Positions 25,333 to 35,375 of a stretch of DNA of 64,000 nt are shown piece by piece. How positions within the stretch are numbered: the first letter of the stretch is position 1; the number at the start of each line of letters is the position of its first letter. Position numbers and translations under genes: made by a program. Source of the stretch: a virus; IMG/VR virus record IMGVR_UViG_3300044617_001103, positions 1-64,000 of that record, one strand, 5' to 3'. Under the pieces are notes generated by a model. The model was not told where the DNA came from, ran no database searches, and worked only from the letters and a program-made list of their open reading frames with translations.

Positions 25333-27064
25333 ATGGCATTTGATTTTGTTGAAAGTTTTACACTTCAACTTCCTGACCTATCGGGATTGGAAAATGATTT
25401 TTCCGAATCATTCAGCAAAAACCACGGTCTTATTATAGAAGTGGCTGCCATACATGAGCGGACTAACCGCTAACTATAATAATTACTCAGCAGCAGAATT
25501 AGAAAAGGCTCTCCAATCATGGGTCGAGCCATACCCTAAGCCTATTATTTTAAATCACGATTTAAACTCTGAGCCAATTGGCAGAATCATTGCTGCTAAG
25601 ATGGACAAAGAACAAGACGGTGCACCATATGTAAGATTGCAGGTAGCAATCACAGATCCATTGGCTGCTCAGAAGATCTCAGATAAGAGATACTTGACTG
25701 GATCAGTTGGCGGAAGAGCCGGCAAAGCAGTTTGTTCAATTTCGGGTGAAGACCTAGCTGCTGAATCAGCAGACGGTAGACCAAAGACAGCTAAATTTAA
25801 GCGTGGTCAAGTTTATAAGGGTAAACTTGCTTTCGTTGATATGCAAGACATTTCCTTTAAAGAATACTCATTTGTTAACCAACCAGCGGATCAAAGGTCT
25901 AGTGTAAGAGCTTCTAAAGCTATTGATGGATCAACTGTTGTTACTGATTCAGAAAATTGGACAGCAAAAAGCACAGCCTTTATCCTACATATGGATAAAG
26001 AAGATATAACCACTGTGGAAGAAAATGAGTCTATTTTAAAGGGTATGAAGAAAAAAGAGTCTAGACCACTTTATCTTCATGTTAAAGGAGCTTTTCTTAC
26101 GGCTTTGGCCTTTCAAGAAAGTGAAACTGCAAAGGCTGATAATACTGCGTTACTATCAGAAAAGAATATAATTGACGAGGAGAATGTTGAAATGGACGAA
26201 ATCGTTAAAGGTGATGATGTTTTGGCTACTGTCGAAAATCTAAGCCAAGACCTGTCAGCAATTGCTACAGTACCATGTGGTACGGCACCAAAAGAAGAAT
26301 CAGAAGAAATTCCTTCACAAGAAGAAGCTTCTGTAAATGTAGAATCAAAAAATGTAGATCTTATATCTGTGTTATCAGATGCTCTTCAAGAAGCAAAAGA
26401 AGCTGGTGAACAATCTGTAGTGGATGTTCTTTCTTCGAAGATTGAAAAGCTAAAGAAAGCACAAGAAGATGAATCATTGGTTGAGGCGCCAGCTGCAGAA
26501 AATGCAGAGCAGTCTCCTAGTGAGCAAAAAGAATCTGAAGGAGAAAAAGTGGAAACAGAAGAACAAGGCAAAGAAGAAGTAGTTAATTCTGAAAACGCCG
26601 AGTCCTCCCCAGAAAACGAAACACAAGAAGAGTCAGACTCAGAGCTCACAGGCAGTACTCATGCTGATGAGCAAAATGACAATGACAATAAACTTCAAGT
26701 GCTTCAACAAGAAAATGCAAAGCTCAGAGAGGCGCTACATCGCACTTTAGCTGAAAGAGTAGTTGATACTAAAATTTCATTAGGAGTAGAACCAATTGAA
26801 GAAAGAGAAAACTTGATCCAAGATCACGCAACTCGTTCGGCAGGTTCTTTAGCTGATTCCCTTAGGGATTTAGCTAAGCTCCCAGTAGCTAAGAAGAATA
26901 TTCAAAAGCTAAATGTGGAATCCGTAATAGATAGTTGCATTGTTTCTGAAAAAGAAAACAATGTCATTGTTGAAGACGAAGAAACGTCAACTGCACCAGA
27001 AGAAAAAGTGAACACAGTTGAAGAACTGTTTGTTGATACTCTCATGGGCCGTCGCAAACTTTAA
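25333..27064 (+). CDS. Prohead protease-scaffold fusion, recoded
   Basis: 576 residues after a +1 shift at 25459; the zero frame stops at 25473 after 46 codons. The N-terminal domain has ILNHD (His75) and YLTGSVGGR (Ser124), the His/Ser pair of herpes-type prohead proteases (T4 gp21-like). The C-terminal 290 residues are very acidic with a coiled coil (QENAKLREALHRTLAERV), as in scaffold cores. Such proteases cut the scaffold during capsid maturation. Just upstream of the capsid genes. An internal start at 26192 could make scaffold alone. Confidence 0.85.
25459..25462 (+). other. CGG-A +1 recoding site 8 (protease)
   Basis: Zero frame CAT GAG CGG ACT stops at 25471-25473; shifted frame GAG GGA CTA ACC opens the 534-codon protease-scaffold frame. 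Confidence 0.92.
26192..27064 (+). CDS. Possible nested scaffold start
   Basis: An in-frame ATG at 26192 has GAGGAG ten to fifteen bases upstream and would yield 290 residues consisting only of the acidic coiled-coil scaffold. This would mirror lambda C/Nu3. It would also bypass the CGG site, so scaffold could be made without recoding. Spacing of the SD is slightly long. Confidence 0.35.
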   Translation: MDEIVKGDDVLATVENLSQDLSAIATVPCGTAPKEESEEIPSQEEASVNVESKNVDLISVLSDALQEAKEAGEQSVVDVLSSKIEKLKKAQEDESLVEAPAAENAEQSPSEQKESEGEKVETEEQGKEEVVNSENAESSPENETQEESDSELTGSTHADEQNDNDNKLQVLQQENAKLREALHRTLAERVVDTKISLGVEPIEERENLIQDHATRSAGSLADSLRDLAKLPVAKKNIQKLNVESVIDSCIVSEKENNVIVEDEETSTAPEEKVNTVEELFVDTLMGRRKL

Positions 27065-27095
27065 AACAAATATATACAAATAAGGAGATATTAAA

Positions 27096-27851
27096 ATGTC
27101 ATTAGCAAAATTTCGTAAAGTAGGTACCAAAACGGGTGCTGGTCGTTTCGTTGTTTCGGAAGGTATTGCACCATCCGCATACATCTTGCCATCAGTCGCC
27201 CTTCCAACTTGGTACGCAGACTCAGAAGATGATCGTTTTGAAATTGTTATTCCAAAGGGAACTATCCTTTCGGTTGTAACAGATTCAAGTGGTGATTCAC
27301 GTTTTGTTCCAGCTAACGGTACCGGCTCTTCAGTAACTTGGGGAGACACAATTTCAGGTTGGAACCCACTTGCAGCAGCAACACCAGTTGCTGGCGCATC
27401 TGGAGATACACAAGCAGTTGCTGCACGTTCAGTGCCAGTTGGTTGTGCACAGTACGATCTCTACAGACCATTTGATAAGGGCACATCGCAAGGTGCAGGC
27501 TTTATCGTTAGAGGTTATGTCGAGTATCCAATGGTCACAGGTGTTAACGCAGACTTAACAGCAGGTAGTTTAGTTGCTCCAGACTTCATGGGTCGTCCAA
27601 GACTCTTGTCGCAAGCTGATGCAGCTAGTTACCCACACTTAATTGTAGGTAAGGTTATTGAAGTCGAGAAGTTTGCTACAAACTTTGATGACGGACTACT
27701 TTCCTACATGCAACTTCCATCGGATCCAGGTGCGCTCAAGACAGTTTATGAGCTCACAAGATCAGGCTCGTTCTCCGGTAAACTCGGTATCCGTGCAAAC
27801 CTAGATGTTACGAATGTTATTGGTGCTTTCCGCGTCAATTTAACACTCTAA
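27096..27851 (+). CDS. Capsid-associated (decoration-like) protein
   Basis: 251 residues, beta-rich, with an AAGGAG SD. Its position between scaffold and major capsid and its codon use (CGT, GTT, TTC preferred, as in the capsid gene) point to an abundant head protein, possibly decoration or capsid-stabilising. No sequence family recognised with confidence. Confidence 0.6.
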   Translation: MSLAKFRKVGTKTGAGRFVVSEGIAPSAYILPSVALPTWYADSEDDRFEIVIPKGTILSVVTDSSGDSRFVPANGTGSSVTWGDTISGWNPLAAATPVAGASGDTQAVAARSVPVGCAQYDLYRPFDKGTSQGAGFIVRGYVEYPMVTGVNADLTAGSLVAPDFMGRPRLLSQADAASYPHLIVGKVIEVEKFATNFDDGLLSYMQLPSDPGALKTVYELTRSGSFSGKLGIRANLDVTNVIGAFRVNLTL

Positions 27852-27904
27852 TAAAAAAAAAGAAAATAAAAAAAGAAATAATTAAACAGGAGGAAATATC
27901 CTAG

Positions 27905-28960
27905 ATGAGTAAGACAATCCAAGAACTCCTCTCGGGTCTCCCAGCTTGGGAAGCCGCATTTGCTGAAGATGGCTACATCGACACAGATAACAGAGTTACA
28001 ATCAAGGAAGCATTCGGTTCGTCAGACGCAGCCGCTTTGTTTCCTAAGGTAATTTCTCGTACTCTGCGCGAAGCAGCCGAACCACAGCTTTTGGTAACCC
28101 CGCTTCTTTCTACAGTACGCCTTGGTAAGGGTCGTTCTTTGGAATTTCCAGCGGTAAACGCAATTCAAGCTGCTGAGATCCCAGAAGGACAAGAATACCC
28201 AGAACAAGCTCTCGCATTTGCTAAGCAAATCGAGGGTAAGGTGTCGAAGAAGGGCGTTAAGCTGGCTTTCACAGAGGAAGTTATTGCTGATTCTCTTTGG
28301 GACATCGTAGGCCTCCATGTACGCGCCGCAGGCCGTGCAATGGCACGTTTGAAAGAGCAAATTGCTCTTAGTCGTTTTAAGGATGCAGCTACAATTGTAT
28401 TCGACAACGACAGTGGCAGCTATGACGATACAACAGGTCGTGGGATTACTGGTGCTTACAACAGCACTATTACCTGGGACGATGTTGTCGACATGGCAGC
28501 TGTTCTAATGGCCGAAAACCATATACCAACAGACTTCATTCTTCACCCACTGATGTGGTCGGTCTTCCTCAAGGACTCGATCTTCCACATGGGCGGCGCT
28601 GCATCAGCTGTTAATACCAGCTGGGGCTACCGTCCACAGTCGAAGGATGGCGCTCTTAACGCAACAGCCCCTATGGGTTTGAACGTGTTAGTGTCACCAT
28701 TTGTTAGCTTCACAGCTAAGAGCGGTGAAACATTAGCTAAGTCAGACTTGTTCCTCATTGATCGTAATGAGGTCGGCAGTCTTCTTGTTAAGGATGACAT
28801 GAGCACAGATCAGTTCGATGATCCGTCACGTGACATTCGTTCGATGAAGATGAAAGAGCGTTACGACATTGTAATGCTTGGCGATGGTGAAGGTATCACA
28901 GTTGCTAAGAACGTTAGACTGGCCCGCAACTATGAGGTTCAAGTTACTAACGAAATGTAA
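27905..28960 (+). CDS. Major capsid protein
   Basis: 351 residues, strong AGGAGG SD, and the most biased codon use in the window (CGT for Arg, CTT/CTC for Leu), as expected for the most abundant virion protein. The layout fits an HK97-fold protein: an N-arm (1-80), a spine-helix region near 120-170 (GLHVRAAGRAMARLKEQ), then P-domain strands including FILHPLMW. It directly follows protease/scaffold and is followed by a strong terminator. No CGG codon. Confidence 0.85.
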   Translation: MSKTIQELLSGLPAWEAAFAEDGYIDTDNRVTIKEAFGSSDAAALFPKVISRTLREAAEPQLLVTPLLSTVRLGKGRSLEFPAVNAIQAAEIPEGQEYPEQALAFAKQIEGKVSKKGVKLAFTEEVIADSLWDIVGLHVRAAGRAMARLKEQIALSRFKDAATIVFDNDSGSYDDTTGRGITGAYNSTITWDDVVDMAAVLMAENHIPTDFILHPLMWSVFLKDSIFHMGGAASAVNTSWGYRPQSKDGALNATAPMGLNVLVSPFVSFTAKSGETLAKSDLFLIDRNEVGSLLVKDDMSTDQFDDPSRDIRSMKMKERYDIVMLGDGEGITVAKNVRLARNYEVQVTNEM

Positions 28961-29005
28961 TAAGCCTTAAGGCTGTTATAGTTACGATACAGTCTTAGAA
29001 AGTAG

Positions 29006-29035
29006 GGGGCAGCGAAAGCTGCCCCTTATTTTTTT
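29006..29035 (+). terminator. Strong intrinsic terminator after capsid gene
   Basis: GGGGCAGC-GAAA-GCTGCCCC stem-loop with a GNRA loop and a T-rich tail (TTATTTTTTT). Confidence 0.88.
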
Positions 29036-29087
29036 GCACCAACCCTGTTACTAGTTAAGTATAAGTCTTTTCCTGAGGAGATAAATC

Positions 29088-29861
29088 GTGCCATTAAATT
29101 TAATAGATTATGCCTCAGTGGGTGTCGATAAGGTAAAGATTAAATTTGGTAGAACAGTCAAAATTAGTTCTATAACAGATAATAAGTTTATTGTTCAAAC
29201 ATCAGCTGCAACACCGACTATTGTATCTAGTCCATTTAAAGCAATAAACTCATTAGCTGACTATAATACAATATCTAGAACTCTTACTCTTTACTGGGAT
29301 AAAGTCCTTGTTTCTGGTCAGGAATACTATCTAAGAGTAGTGGGTATATTAGACGCTGCAAATGAAGTCGTAGCAGAAGAGTATATAAAATTTACAAAGC
29401 AAGATGCGGCTACTCCTTCTGGTTTCTCAACTTCTGTTGTTCCGGTGATAGAAGAGATTTTAGTAGAAGATAACTCAATTTTAACCGAAGCCTATAGTAG
29501 CTATCAAATTATAGCTAAAAATCCAGAATTCTATATTGATTCTGTTGAGCCAAAAAATGGATCTTTTTACTTACCAAATGATAACAACAATGGAAGAGTC
29601 ACCATTATTTTTAATGCCCGTCCAGCTTCTAACTTTTTATCCACTAAGTATTTTAAAGCTCAAAGAAAAAAAATCCAGAAGTCACCGTCTCGTTGGGAAA
29701 ACGTTGAGACAGTTACGCAAATGCACTCTTGGAAGCCTGAGATATATATAGACTTTCCATCCTTAATAGATGCAACACCATCATATTATACTGAGAATAA
29801 AGATTATTTTGAAAAAGGTTATAAGTATAGAATAACAGTTTCTAAAGATGTGGGTATATAA
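29088..29861 (+). CDS. Structural protein, Ig-like
   Basis: 257 residues from a GTG with a GAGGAG SD. Beta-rich, two repeats of an immunoglobulin-like pattern (about 1-105 and 145-257). It opens the fibre module after the capsid terminator. Likely tail or fibre associated. Confidence 0.6.
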   Translation: MPLNLIDYASVGVDKVKIKFGRTVKISSITDNKFIVQTSAATPTIVSSPFKAINSLADYNTISRTLTLYWDKVLVSGQEYYLRVVGILDAANEVVAEEYIKFTKQDAATPSGFSTSVVPVIEEILVEDNSILTEAYSSYQIIAKNPEFYIDSVEPKNGSFYLPNDNNNGRVTIIFNARPASNFLSTKYFKAQRKKIQKSPSRWENVETVTQMHSWKPEIYIDFPSLIDATPSYYTENKDYFEKGYKYRITVSKDVGI

Positions 29862-29862
29862 G

Positions 29863-30273
29863 ATGGCTAATTTTGTATATAAAAAAGCAAAAGAATCCAT
29901 GTTAAGTGGTGAAATAAATCTATCAACAAATAGTCTTAAAGTTGCATTTATAGATACTTCTTTGTATACACCAAATCAAAGCACCAATGAATTCTTATCA
30001 GATATACCAACATTGGCAAAAAAATATAGAAGTGAACCTTTAAGCAACGTATCTAATGATTTAGGGGTATTAGATGCAGATGACCTAACCATTGTTTACG
30101 ATGGAGCACCATTTAATGCAATTGTTTTTTATCAATACGGTACAACTGATTCCAATTCAAGGTTAATAGCCTTTATAGACAATTCTGAAGGGCTACCTTT
30201 TGCCGGCACTGCGGAATCTTCGACAATGACATTACAGTGGAATAATACTTCAACAAAAATTATTAGCTTATAG
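29863..30273 (+). CDS. Virion structural protein, 136 aa
   Basis: MANFVYKKAKESML..GEINL then LKVAFIDTSLYTPN and FLSDIP follow a pattern seen in a widespread phage family of small structural proteins near tail fibre genes. I start at 29863, directly after the upstream stop. Role within the virion unknown. Confidence 0.7.
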   Translation: MANFVYKKAKESMLSGEINLSTNSLKVAFIDTSLYTPNQSTNEFLSDIPTLAKKYRSEPLSNVSNDLGVLDADDLTIVYDGAPFNAIVFYQYGTTDSNSRLIAFIDNSEGLPFAGTAESSTMTLQWNNTSTKIISL

Positions 30274-30281
30274 GAAGATAT

Positions 30282-30635
30282 ATGGCAACAAATTATCCAA
30301 ATCAATTAGATGTTTTAATAAATCCAACAGCAACTGACAAACTCAATTCAAACACAGTACCACATCATCAACAGCATGCAAACTTAAACGATGCTGTAGA
30401 GGCAGTACAAACCGTATTGGGGCTTGCCCCAGCTGGTTCTCATCTTACGGTTAAAGATAGAATAATAGCAGTAGAGTCAAACATTAGTAGTATAAATGGA
30501 TTAGGTGATGTTACTATAAGCAATGTCGGGACTAAAGATGTTTTAATTTACGATGGATCTCAATGGGTAAATAAGTCCGTTGAATCATTATCAAACAATA
30601 GCGCAGAGCTTAATATTAATGGAGGAAATTTCTAA
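30282..30635 (+). CDS. Fibre-associated protein, 117 aa
   Basis: Contains HANLNDAVEAVQTVLGL, a helical segment common in proteins preceding phage fibres, and a C-terminal LIYDGSQWVNKS segment that recurs in the large fibres of this window (RYNGSVWIND). Likely a fibre linker. Confidence 0.6.
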   Translation: MATNYPNQLDVLINPTATDKLNSNTVPHHQQHANLNDAVEAVQTVLGLAPAGSHLTVKDRIIAVESNISSINGLGDVTISNVGTKDVLIYDGSQWVNKSVESLSNNSAELNINGGNF

Positions 30636-32189
30636 ATGGCTAATATTTTGAGAATCAAAAGAAGGGCTGGTGGAGGCGTTGCGGGCGCACCTAGTTCGCT
30701 CAAAAATGCTGAGCTAGCGTTTAACGAAGTTGATAATATTCTTTATTATGGCTATGGAGACGATGGTACAGGCACAGCAAATACAGTACCAGCAATTGCT
30801 GGAATAGGCGCATTTGTATCATTAAGTTCTGATCAAACAATTACTGGAAATAAAACATTTACTGGTACAATAATTGTTCCAACACCAAGTGCAAACACTC
30901 ACGCATCAACAAAGCTCTATGTTGACCAGCAGATATCCAATGTTAATAATACTATTTCAAACGTTGCCACATCATTTACAGTTGCGGGTGATTCTGGATC
31001 TAATCAAACAATTAGTTCAGGTACTGATACTTTAACCATTTCTGGTGGCACGGGACTATCCTCTGTTGCAAGTGCAACTGACACAATTACTTTAAATCTT
31101 GACAACACTACCGTAACTGGTGGTTCTTACGGTGGTGCAGGAACGGTTGCTACGTTTACTGTAGATGCTCAAGGTCGTTTAACAGCAGCTGGAAATACGG
31201 CAATTTCTTTAACTTCCTCAAACCTTGATAACACCGCAGTAACTGCTGGCTCTTATGGAGCTGCAAACTCGGTTGCTACATTTACGGTTGATGCAAAGGG
31301 TCGTTTAACGGCTGCTGGAAACTCAGCAATTTCAATCACCGCTTCACAAATTAGTGACAAGGGCTCAAATCTGGTAACTGGTTTGACCGGTACTAATAAC
31401 GAGATCACGGTTTCAAACTCTGGAGTTGGAGCTGTAACATTAGGTCTCCCAGCTAATGTTACGATTAGTAATAATCTAACTGTTACTGGAGATTTGATTG
31501 TTAATGGCAATACAACAACTCTTAACACAGCAACGCTTGTTGTAGAAGATAAAAATATTGTTCTTGCAAATTCCGCATCACCAACAGATATAACTGCTGA
31601 CGGTGCTGGTATCACAATTCTAGGTGCAACAGATAAGACGTTCACCTGGGTTGATGCAACAGATGCGTGGACTTCGTCAGAAAATATGAATTTAGTTTCT
31701 GGTAAAGTTTATGAGATTAATGGAACATCTGTATTAAGCAATACAACACTTGGTTCTAGCGTAGTCACCTCAAGCTTAACAGCAGTAGGAACAATTGCAA
31801 CAGGTACCTGGCAGGGAACAGCTGTCGGCATTGCTTATGGTGGTACTGGTTCAACAACTGCTGATGGCGCAAGAACTGCATTAGGTCTTGCAATTGGATC
31901 AAACGTACAAGCTTATAGTTCAATATTGGCAAACGTTGCTGCTGGAACTTATTCTGGTGATGATGACATTGTAACAGTTGGAACAATCACCGCTGGAACA
32001 TGGAGTGGTACAGCAATTGCTGCCACTAAGGGTGGTACTGGATTTACAACTTATACAACTGGAGATTTGGTTTACGCTAGCGCAGCAAACACATTGTCTA
32101 AATTGTCAATAGGTTCTAGTGGACAAGTTCTACAAGTTATAGCTGGAGTTCCAACATGGAGTGACACAATAGACGGTGGAACTTTCTAA
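30636..32189 (+). CDS. Tail fibre protein 1
   Basis: 517 residues. The N-terminus ILRIKRRAGGGVAGAPSSL with AELAFNEVDNILYYGYG is a common fibre-attachment motif. It is followed by Thr/Gly-rich beta repeats, including a block (TVDAQGRLTAAGN, SQISDKG, NEITVSNSGVGAV) shared with the fibre at 36499-39439. Starts right after the previous stop. Confidence 0.8.
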   Translation: MANILRIKRRAGGGVAGAPSSLKNAELAFNEVDNILYYGYGDDGTGTANTVPAIAGIGAFVSLSSDQTITGNKTFTGTIIVPTPSANTHASTKLYVDQQISNVNNTISNVATSFTVAGDSGSNQTISSGTDTLTISGGTGLSSVASATDTITLNLDNTTVTGGSYGGAGTVATFTVDAQGRLTAAGNTAISLTSSNLDNTAVTAGSYGAANSVATFTVDAKGRLTAAGNSAISITASQISDKGSNLVTGLTGTNNEITVSNSGVGAVTLGLPANVTISNNLTVTGDLIVNGNTTTLNTATLVVEDKNIVLANSASPTDITADGAGITILGATDKTFTWVDATDAWTSSENMNLVSGKVYEINGTSVLSNTTLGSSVVTSSLTAVGTIATGTWQGTAVGIAYGGTGSTTADGARTALGLAIGSNVQAYSSILANVAAGTYSGDDDIVTVGTITAGTWSGTAIAATKGGTGFTTYTTGDLVYASAANTLSKLSIGSSGQVLQVIAGVPTWSDTIDGGTF

Positions 32190-32208
32190 ATAAAGGAAAG
32201 GTTTTATA

Positions 32209-35200
32209 GTGGCTAATCCAAGTATTACCGGCAATCAAATAGCCATTGATCCTATTTCTGGAGTATTCTTCTTCAAAAATAGCAATGGTTCATTAGTTAG
32301 TTCATCTTTGAATTTACTTCAAACTTCGAATACTCAAATAACAACAGAAGATAGTGTTCAAGTTTCTGGAAATTTAGTAGTTTCTGGAAATCTTACCGTT
32401 AATGGCACTATCGTCACAGTAAACACAGAATCAATTGTTATTGAAGATAAAAATATTGAACTTGCTAACGTATCATCACCATCTAACGTGACAGCAGATG
32501 GTGGTGGAATAACATTAAAGGGAACTACAGATAAAACTTTTAACTGGAGCAATAGCACCGCATCTTGGACTTCTTCTGAAAACATAGATCTTGCATCTGG
32601 TAAAACATTTAAGATTAATGGAACAGAAGTATTATCAGCAAATGCATATACTGGCTCAGCAGCAAAATGGACCAATGCTAGATTAATTACTTTAGGTGGC
32701 GACCTATCTGGAAATGTCTCGATAGATGGCTCTGCTAACGTAACTCTTACTGCAACTATAGTTGCTAATTCTGTAGCTTTAGGTACTGACACAACTGGTG
32801 ATTATGTTGCTTCTCTAGTTGCCGGAACAGGAATTTCTTTAGCTAATAACTCTGGAGAAACTACTACTCCAACAATAACACTTAATGCAACAATAGATGA
32901 TCTAACAGATGTTACTTTAACCACTCCAGCCAATGGTGACTTCTTTAGATACAATGGATCTGTTTGGATTAATGATGCTATTAATTTATCTACAGATACA
33001 ATAGGTGATTACGTAGATCACCTTAGTGCGGGCACTGGCATAACGATTACTAACAATTCTGGTGAAGCTTCAGTTCCAACTATCTCAATTCCTCAATCAG
33101 TTGCCACCAATGCAAACGTTGCCTTCAATCAGGTAACAGCTGCTTTAGTGGGTGCAGTCACAGGTAACGTAACTGGAAACATAACTGGAAATGTTACTGG
33201 AAATGTTACTGGAAATGTTACTGGTGATTTAACTGGAAATAGCAATGGAGTTCACACTGGCAATGTAACCGGTACAGCAAGCAATGCATTAGTTTGGACC
33301 AATCAAAGAAAAATTACTTTAGATGGTGACGTAACTGGTAACGTATTTATAGACGGAAGCGCTAACGTAACAATAACAACAACAATTGCTTCTAACTCCG
33401 TAGAGCTTGGTGCCGATACGACAGGTCAATATGTAGCAAACTTAGTTTCGGGCACTGGTATAACAATAACTGATAATTCCGGTGAAGGAATGACACCAGT
33501 TATTAAAATAGCAGATTCTTATACTACAAACATGGTTTCTAATATAGCAAACTCCGCAGCAAGCGTAAGCACATATGCTGACGGTGTTGGAAACACTGCC
33601 TATTCAAATGCAGTAACTTACGTCAACAATAGAACATTGAATGACTTTACGGAAGTAGTTATTACTACTCCAACTTCAGATAACCTATTAATGTATAACG
33701 GTTCTGCTTGGATTAATCAAGCTGTTAATATAAATAGATTATCAGATGTTAATGTTAACCCTAGCACTCTTGGCGCTTATCAAGTGCTTAAATACGATAG
33801 CAACACTTCACAGTGGGTTAATGGCACAGTTGATTGGGAGCTTCCTGTTGGTCTAGCTTATAACACCACTTTGGGAGATGGCACAAACAGTACATTTACT
33901 AAAACTCACGGACTAGGCACCCGAGATATTTACGTAACATGCAGGACTACAAATGCACCGTATGAAGTTGTAGAGGTAAGGTGGGCAGCAACAGATCTCA
34001 ATAATGTTACATTTACATTTTCTACAGCACCATCGAGTGATTCAATTTCAGTAACAATATTTTCTAACGTCTCTAGTGCTATGCTAAATGCTCCATCTTT
34101 AGGCAGCTTAGATGACTTTGTTATTGCTGGTGCTGGGATTACTGCAGGGCAATACATTGTGTGGAATGGTAGTAAGTGGTACAACAAAACATTACTACTT
34201 GATGATGCATCTGATGTACAAATTAACACCTTAACCACTGGTGATATCTTAAGATATGATGGAACCTTTTGGGTAAACGACCCAATTAATCTTGGTACAG
34301 ATACAGTTGGTGGATATATTACATCGCTTGTAGCCGGAACTGGTATTACGCTAATTAATAATACAGGCGAAGGTGCAACGCCAACTATAACGGTTGATAC
34401 TTCAGTTATTCAAGCACGTGTTGCTAATGTTACTGACACAGAAATTGGATACTTAGACGGTGTAACTTCGGCAATTCAAACACAGATAAATAACAAACTT
34501 GATTCGTCAACAGCTGGAACTACTTATGCGCCTTTGGCTAATCCTACGTTTACAGGAACAGTTGCGGGTATTTCAGCAACAATGGTTGGTCTTGGTTCTG
34601 TTGACAACACGGCTGATACCGCTAAACCAGTTTCTATTGCTCAACAAAACGCTCTTGATCTAAAAGCAAATGTGGCTTCACCAACATTTACGGGAACGGT
34701 AACTATCCCAGCAGGCGCTTCAATTTCTGGTTTTGCAACACTTGCTGATCCTACGTTCACAGGAAATGTTTCTGGTATTACAAAAACAATGGTTGGTCTA
34801 GGTAACGTTGATAATACAACAGATCTTGGAAAACCAATATCAAATGCTGTTCAAACAGCACTTGACTTAAAAGCTCCTCTTGCAAATGCTACATTTACAG
34901 GCACAATAACCCTTCCTTCGAATACGGTTACATCTTCGATGATTATGGATGGAACTATTGCCAATGTTGATATCAGCGCATCGGCTGCAATTGATTATTC
35001 TAAATTATCATTAAGTAACTCGATTGCTACTACCGACTTAGTATCTGGTGCAGCTAGGGCAGGATTCAATTCAACATTAAGAACAGTTACCTCAAGTAAT
35101 ACTCTTGTAATTTCAGATCTTGCTAAATTAATAGTAGTAAATAGCTCTTCTACTGCTAATATTACGGTGCCTGCAGATGATACAGTTAATTTTAATGTTG

Positions 35201-35373
35201 GTGATAGAATAGATTTTGTTACAATTAATACTGGTTTAGTAACATTTATTGCTGGAGGTGGAGTTAACGTATATGGCACTCCTGGTCTTAATTTGCGTAC
35301 ACAATACTCTGGTGCTACACTAGTTAAACTAGCCACTAATACCTGGGTAGCAATGGGTGATCTAAAGGCCTAA
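32209..35373 (+). CDS. Long tail fibre protein 2
   Basis: 1054 residues from a GTG. Repeat-rich shaft: a VTGN tandem at about 319-346, several SAGTGITITNNSGE repeats, a GLGTRDIYV / PYEVVEVRW module, and SPTFTGTV / MVGLGNVDNT repeats. The C-terminal GTPGLNLRTQYSGATLVKL matches the end of the fibre at 42305-44134. Both fibres are followed by a PASTA/collagen-like gene. Confidence 0.8.
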   Translation: MANPSITGNQIAIDPISGVFFFKNSNGSLVSSSLNLLQTSNTQITTEDSVQVSGNLVVSGNLTVNGTIVTVNTESIVIEDKNIELANVSSPSNVTADGGGITLKGTTDKTFNWSNSTASWTSSENIDLASGKTFKINGTEVLSANAYTGSAAKWTNARLITLGGDLSGNVSIDGSANVTLTATIVANSVALGTDTTGDYVASLVAGTGISLANNSGETTTPTITLNATIDDLTDVTLTTPANGDFFRYNGSVWINDAINLSTDTIGDYVDHLSAGTGITITNNSGEASVPTISIPQSVATNANVAFNQVTAALVGAVTGNVTGNITGNVTGNVTGNVTGDLTGNSNGVHTGNVTGTASNALVWTNQRKITLDGDVTGNVFIDGSANVTITTTIASNSVELGADTTGQYVANLVSGTGITITDNSGEGMTPVIKIADSYTTNMVSNIANSAASVSTYADGVGNTAYSNAVTYVNNRTLNDFTEVVITTPTSDNLLMYNGSAWINQAVNINRLSDVNVNPSTLGAYQVLKYDSNTSQWVNGTVDWELPVGLAYNTTLGDGTNSTFTKTHGLGTRDIYVTCRTTNAPYEVVEVRWAATDLNNVTFTFSTAPSSDSISVTIFSNVSSAMLNAPSLGSLDDFVIAGAGITAGQYIVWNGSKWYNKTLLLDDASDVQINTLTTGDILRYDGTFWVNDPINLGTDTVGGYITSLVAGTGITLINNTGEGATPTITVDTSVIQARVANVTDTEIGYLDGVTSAIQTQINNKLDSSTAGTTYAPLANPTFTGTVAGISATMVGLGSVDNTADTAKPVSIAQQNALDLKANVASPTFTGTVTIPAGASISGFATLADPTFTGNVSGITKTMVGLGNVDNTTDLGKPISNAVQTALDLKAPLANATFTGTITLPSNTVTSSMIMDGTIANVDISASAAIDYSKLSLSNSIATTDLVSGAARAGFNSTLRTVTSSNTLVISDLAKLIVVNSSSTANITVPADDTVNFNVGDRIDFVTINTGLVTFIAGGGVNVYGTPGLNLRTQYSGATLVKLATNTWVAMGDLKA
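33162..33240 (+). repeat. 12-bp tandem repeat in fibre 2
   Basis: Tandem copies of GGAAATGTTACT and close variants encode Gly-Asn-Val-Thr repeats. Such arrays can change length by slippage and alter fibre length. Confidence 0.75.
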
Positions 35374-35375
35374 TT

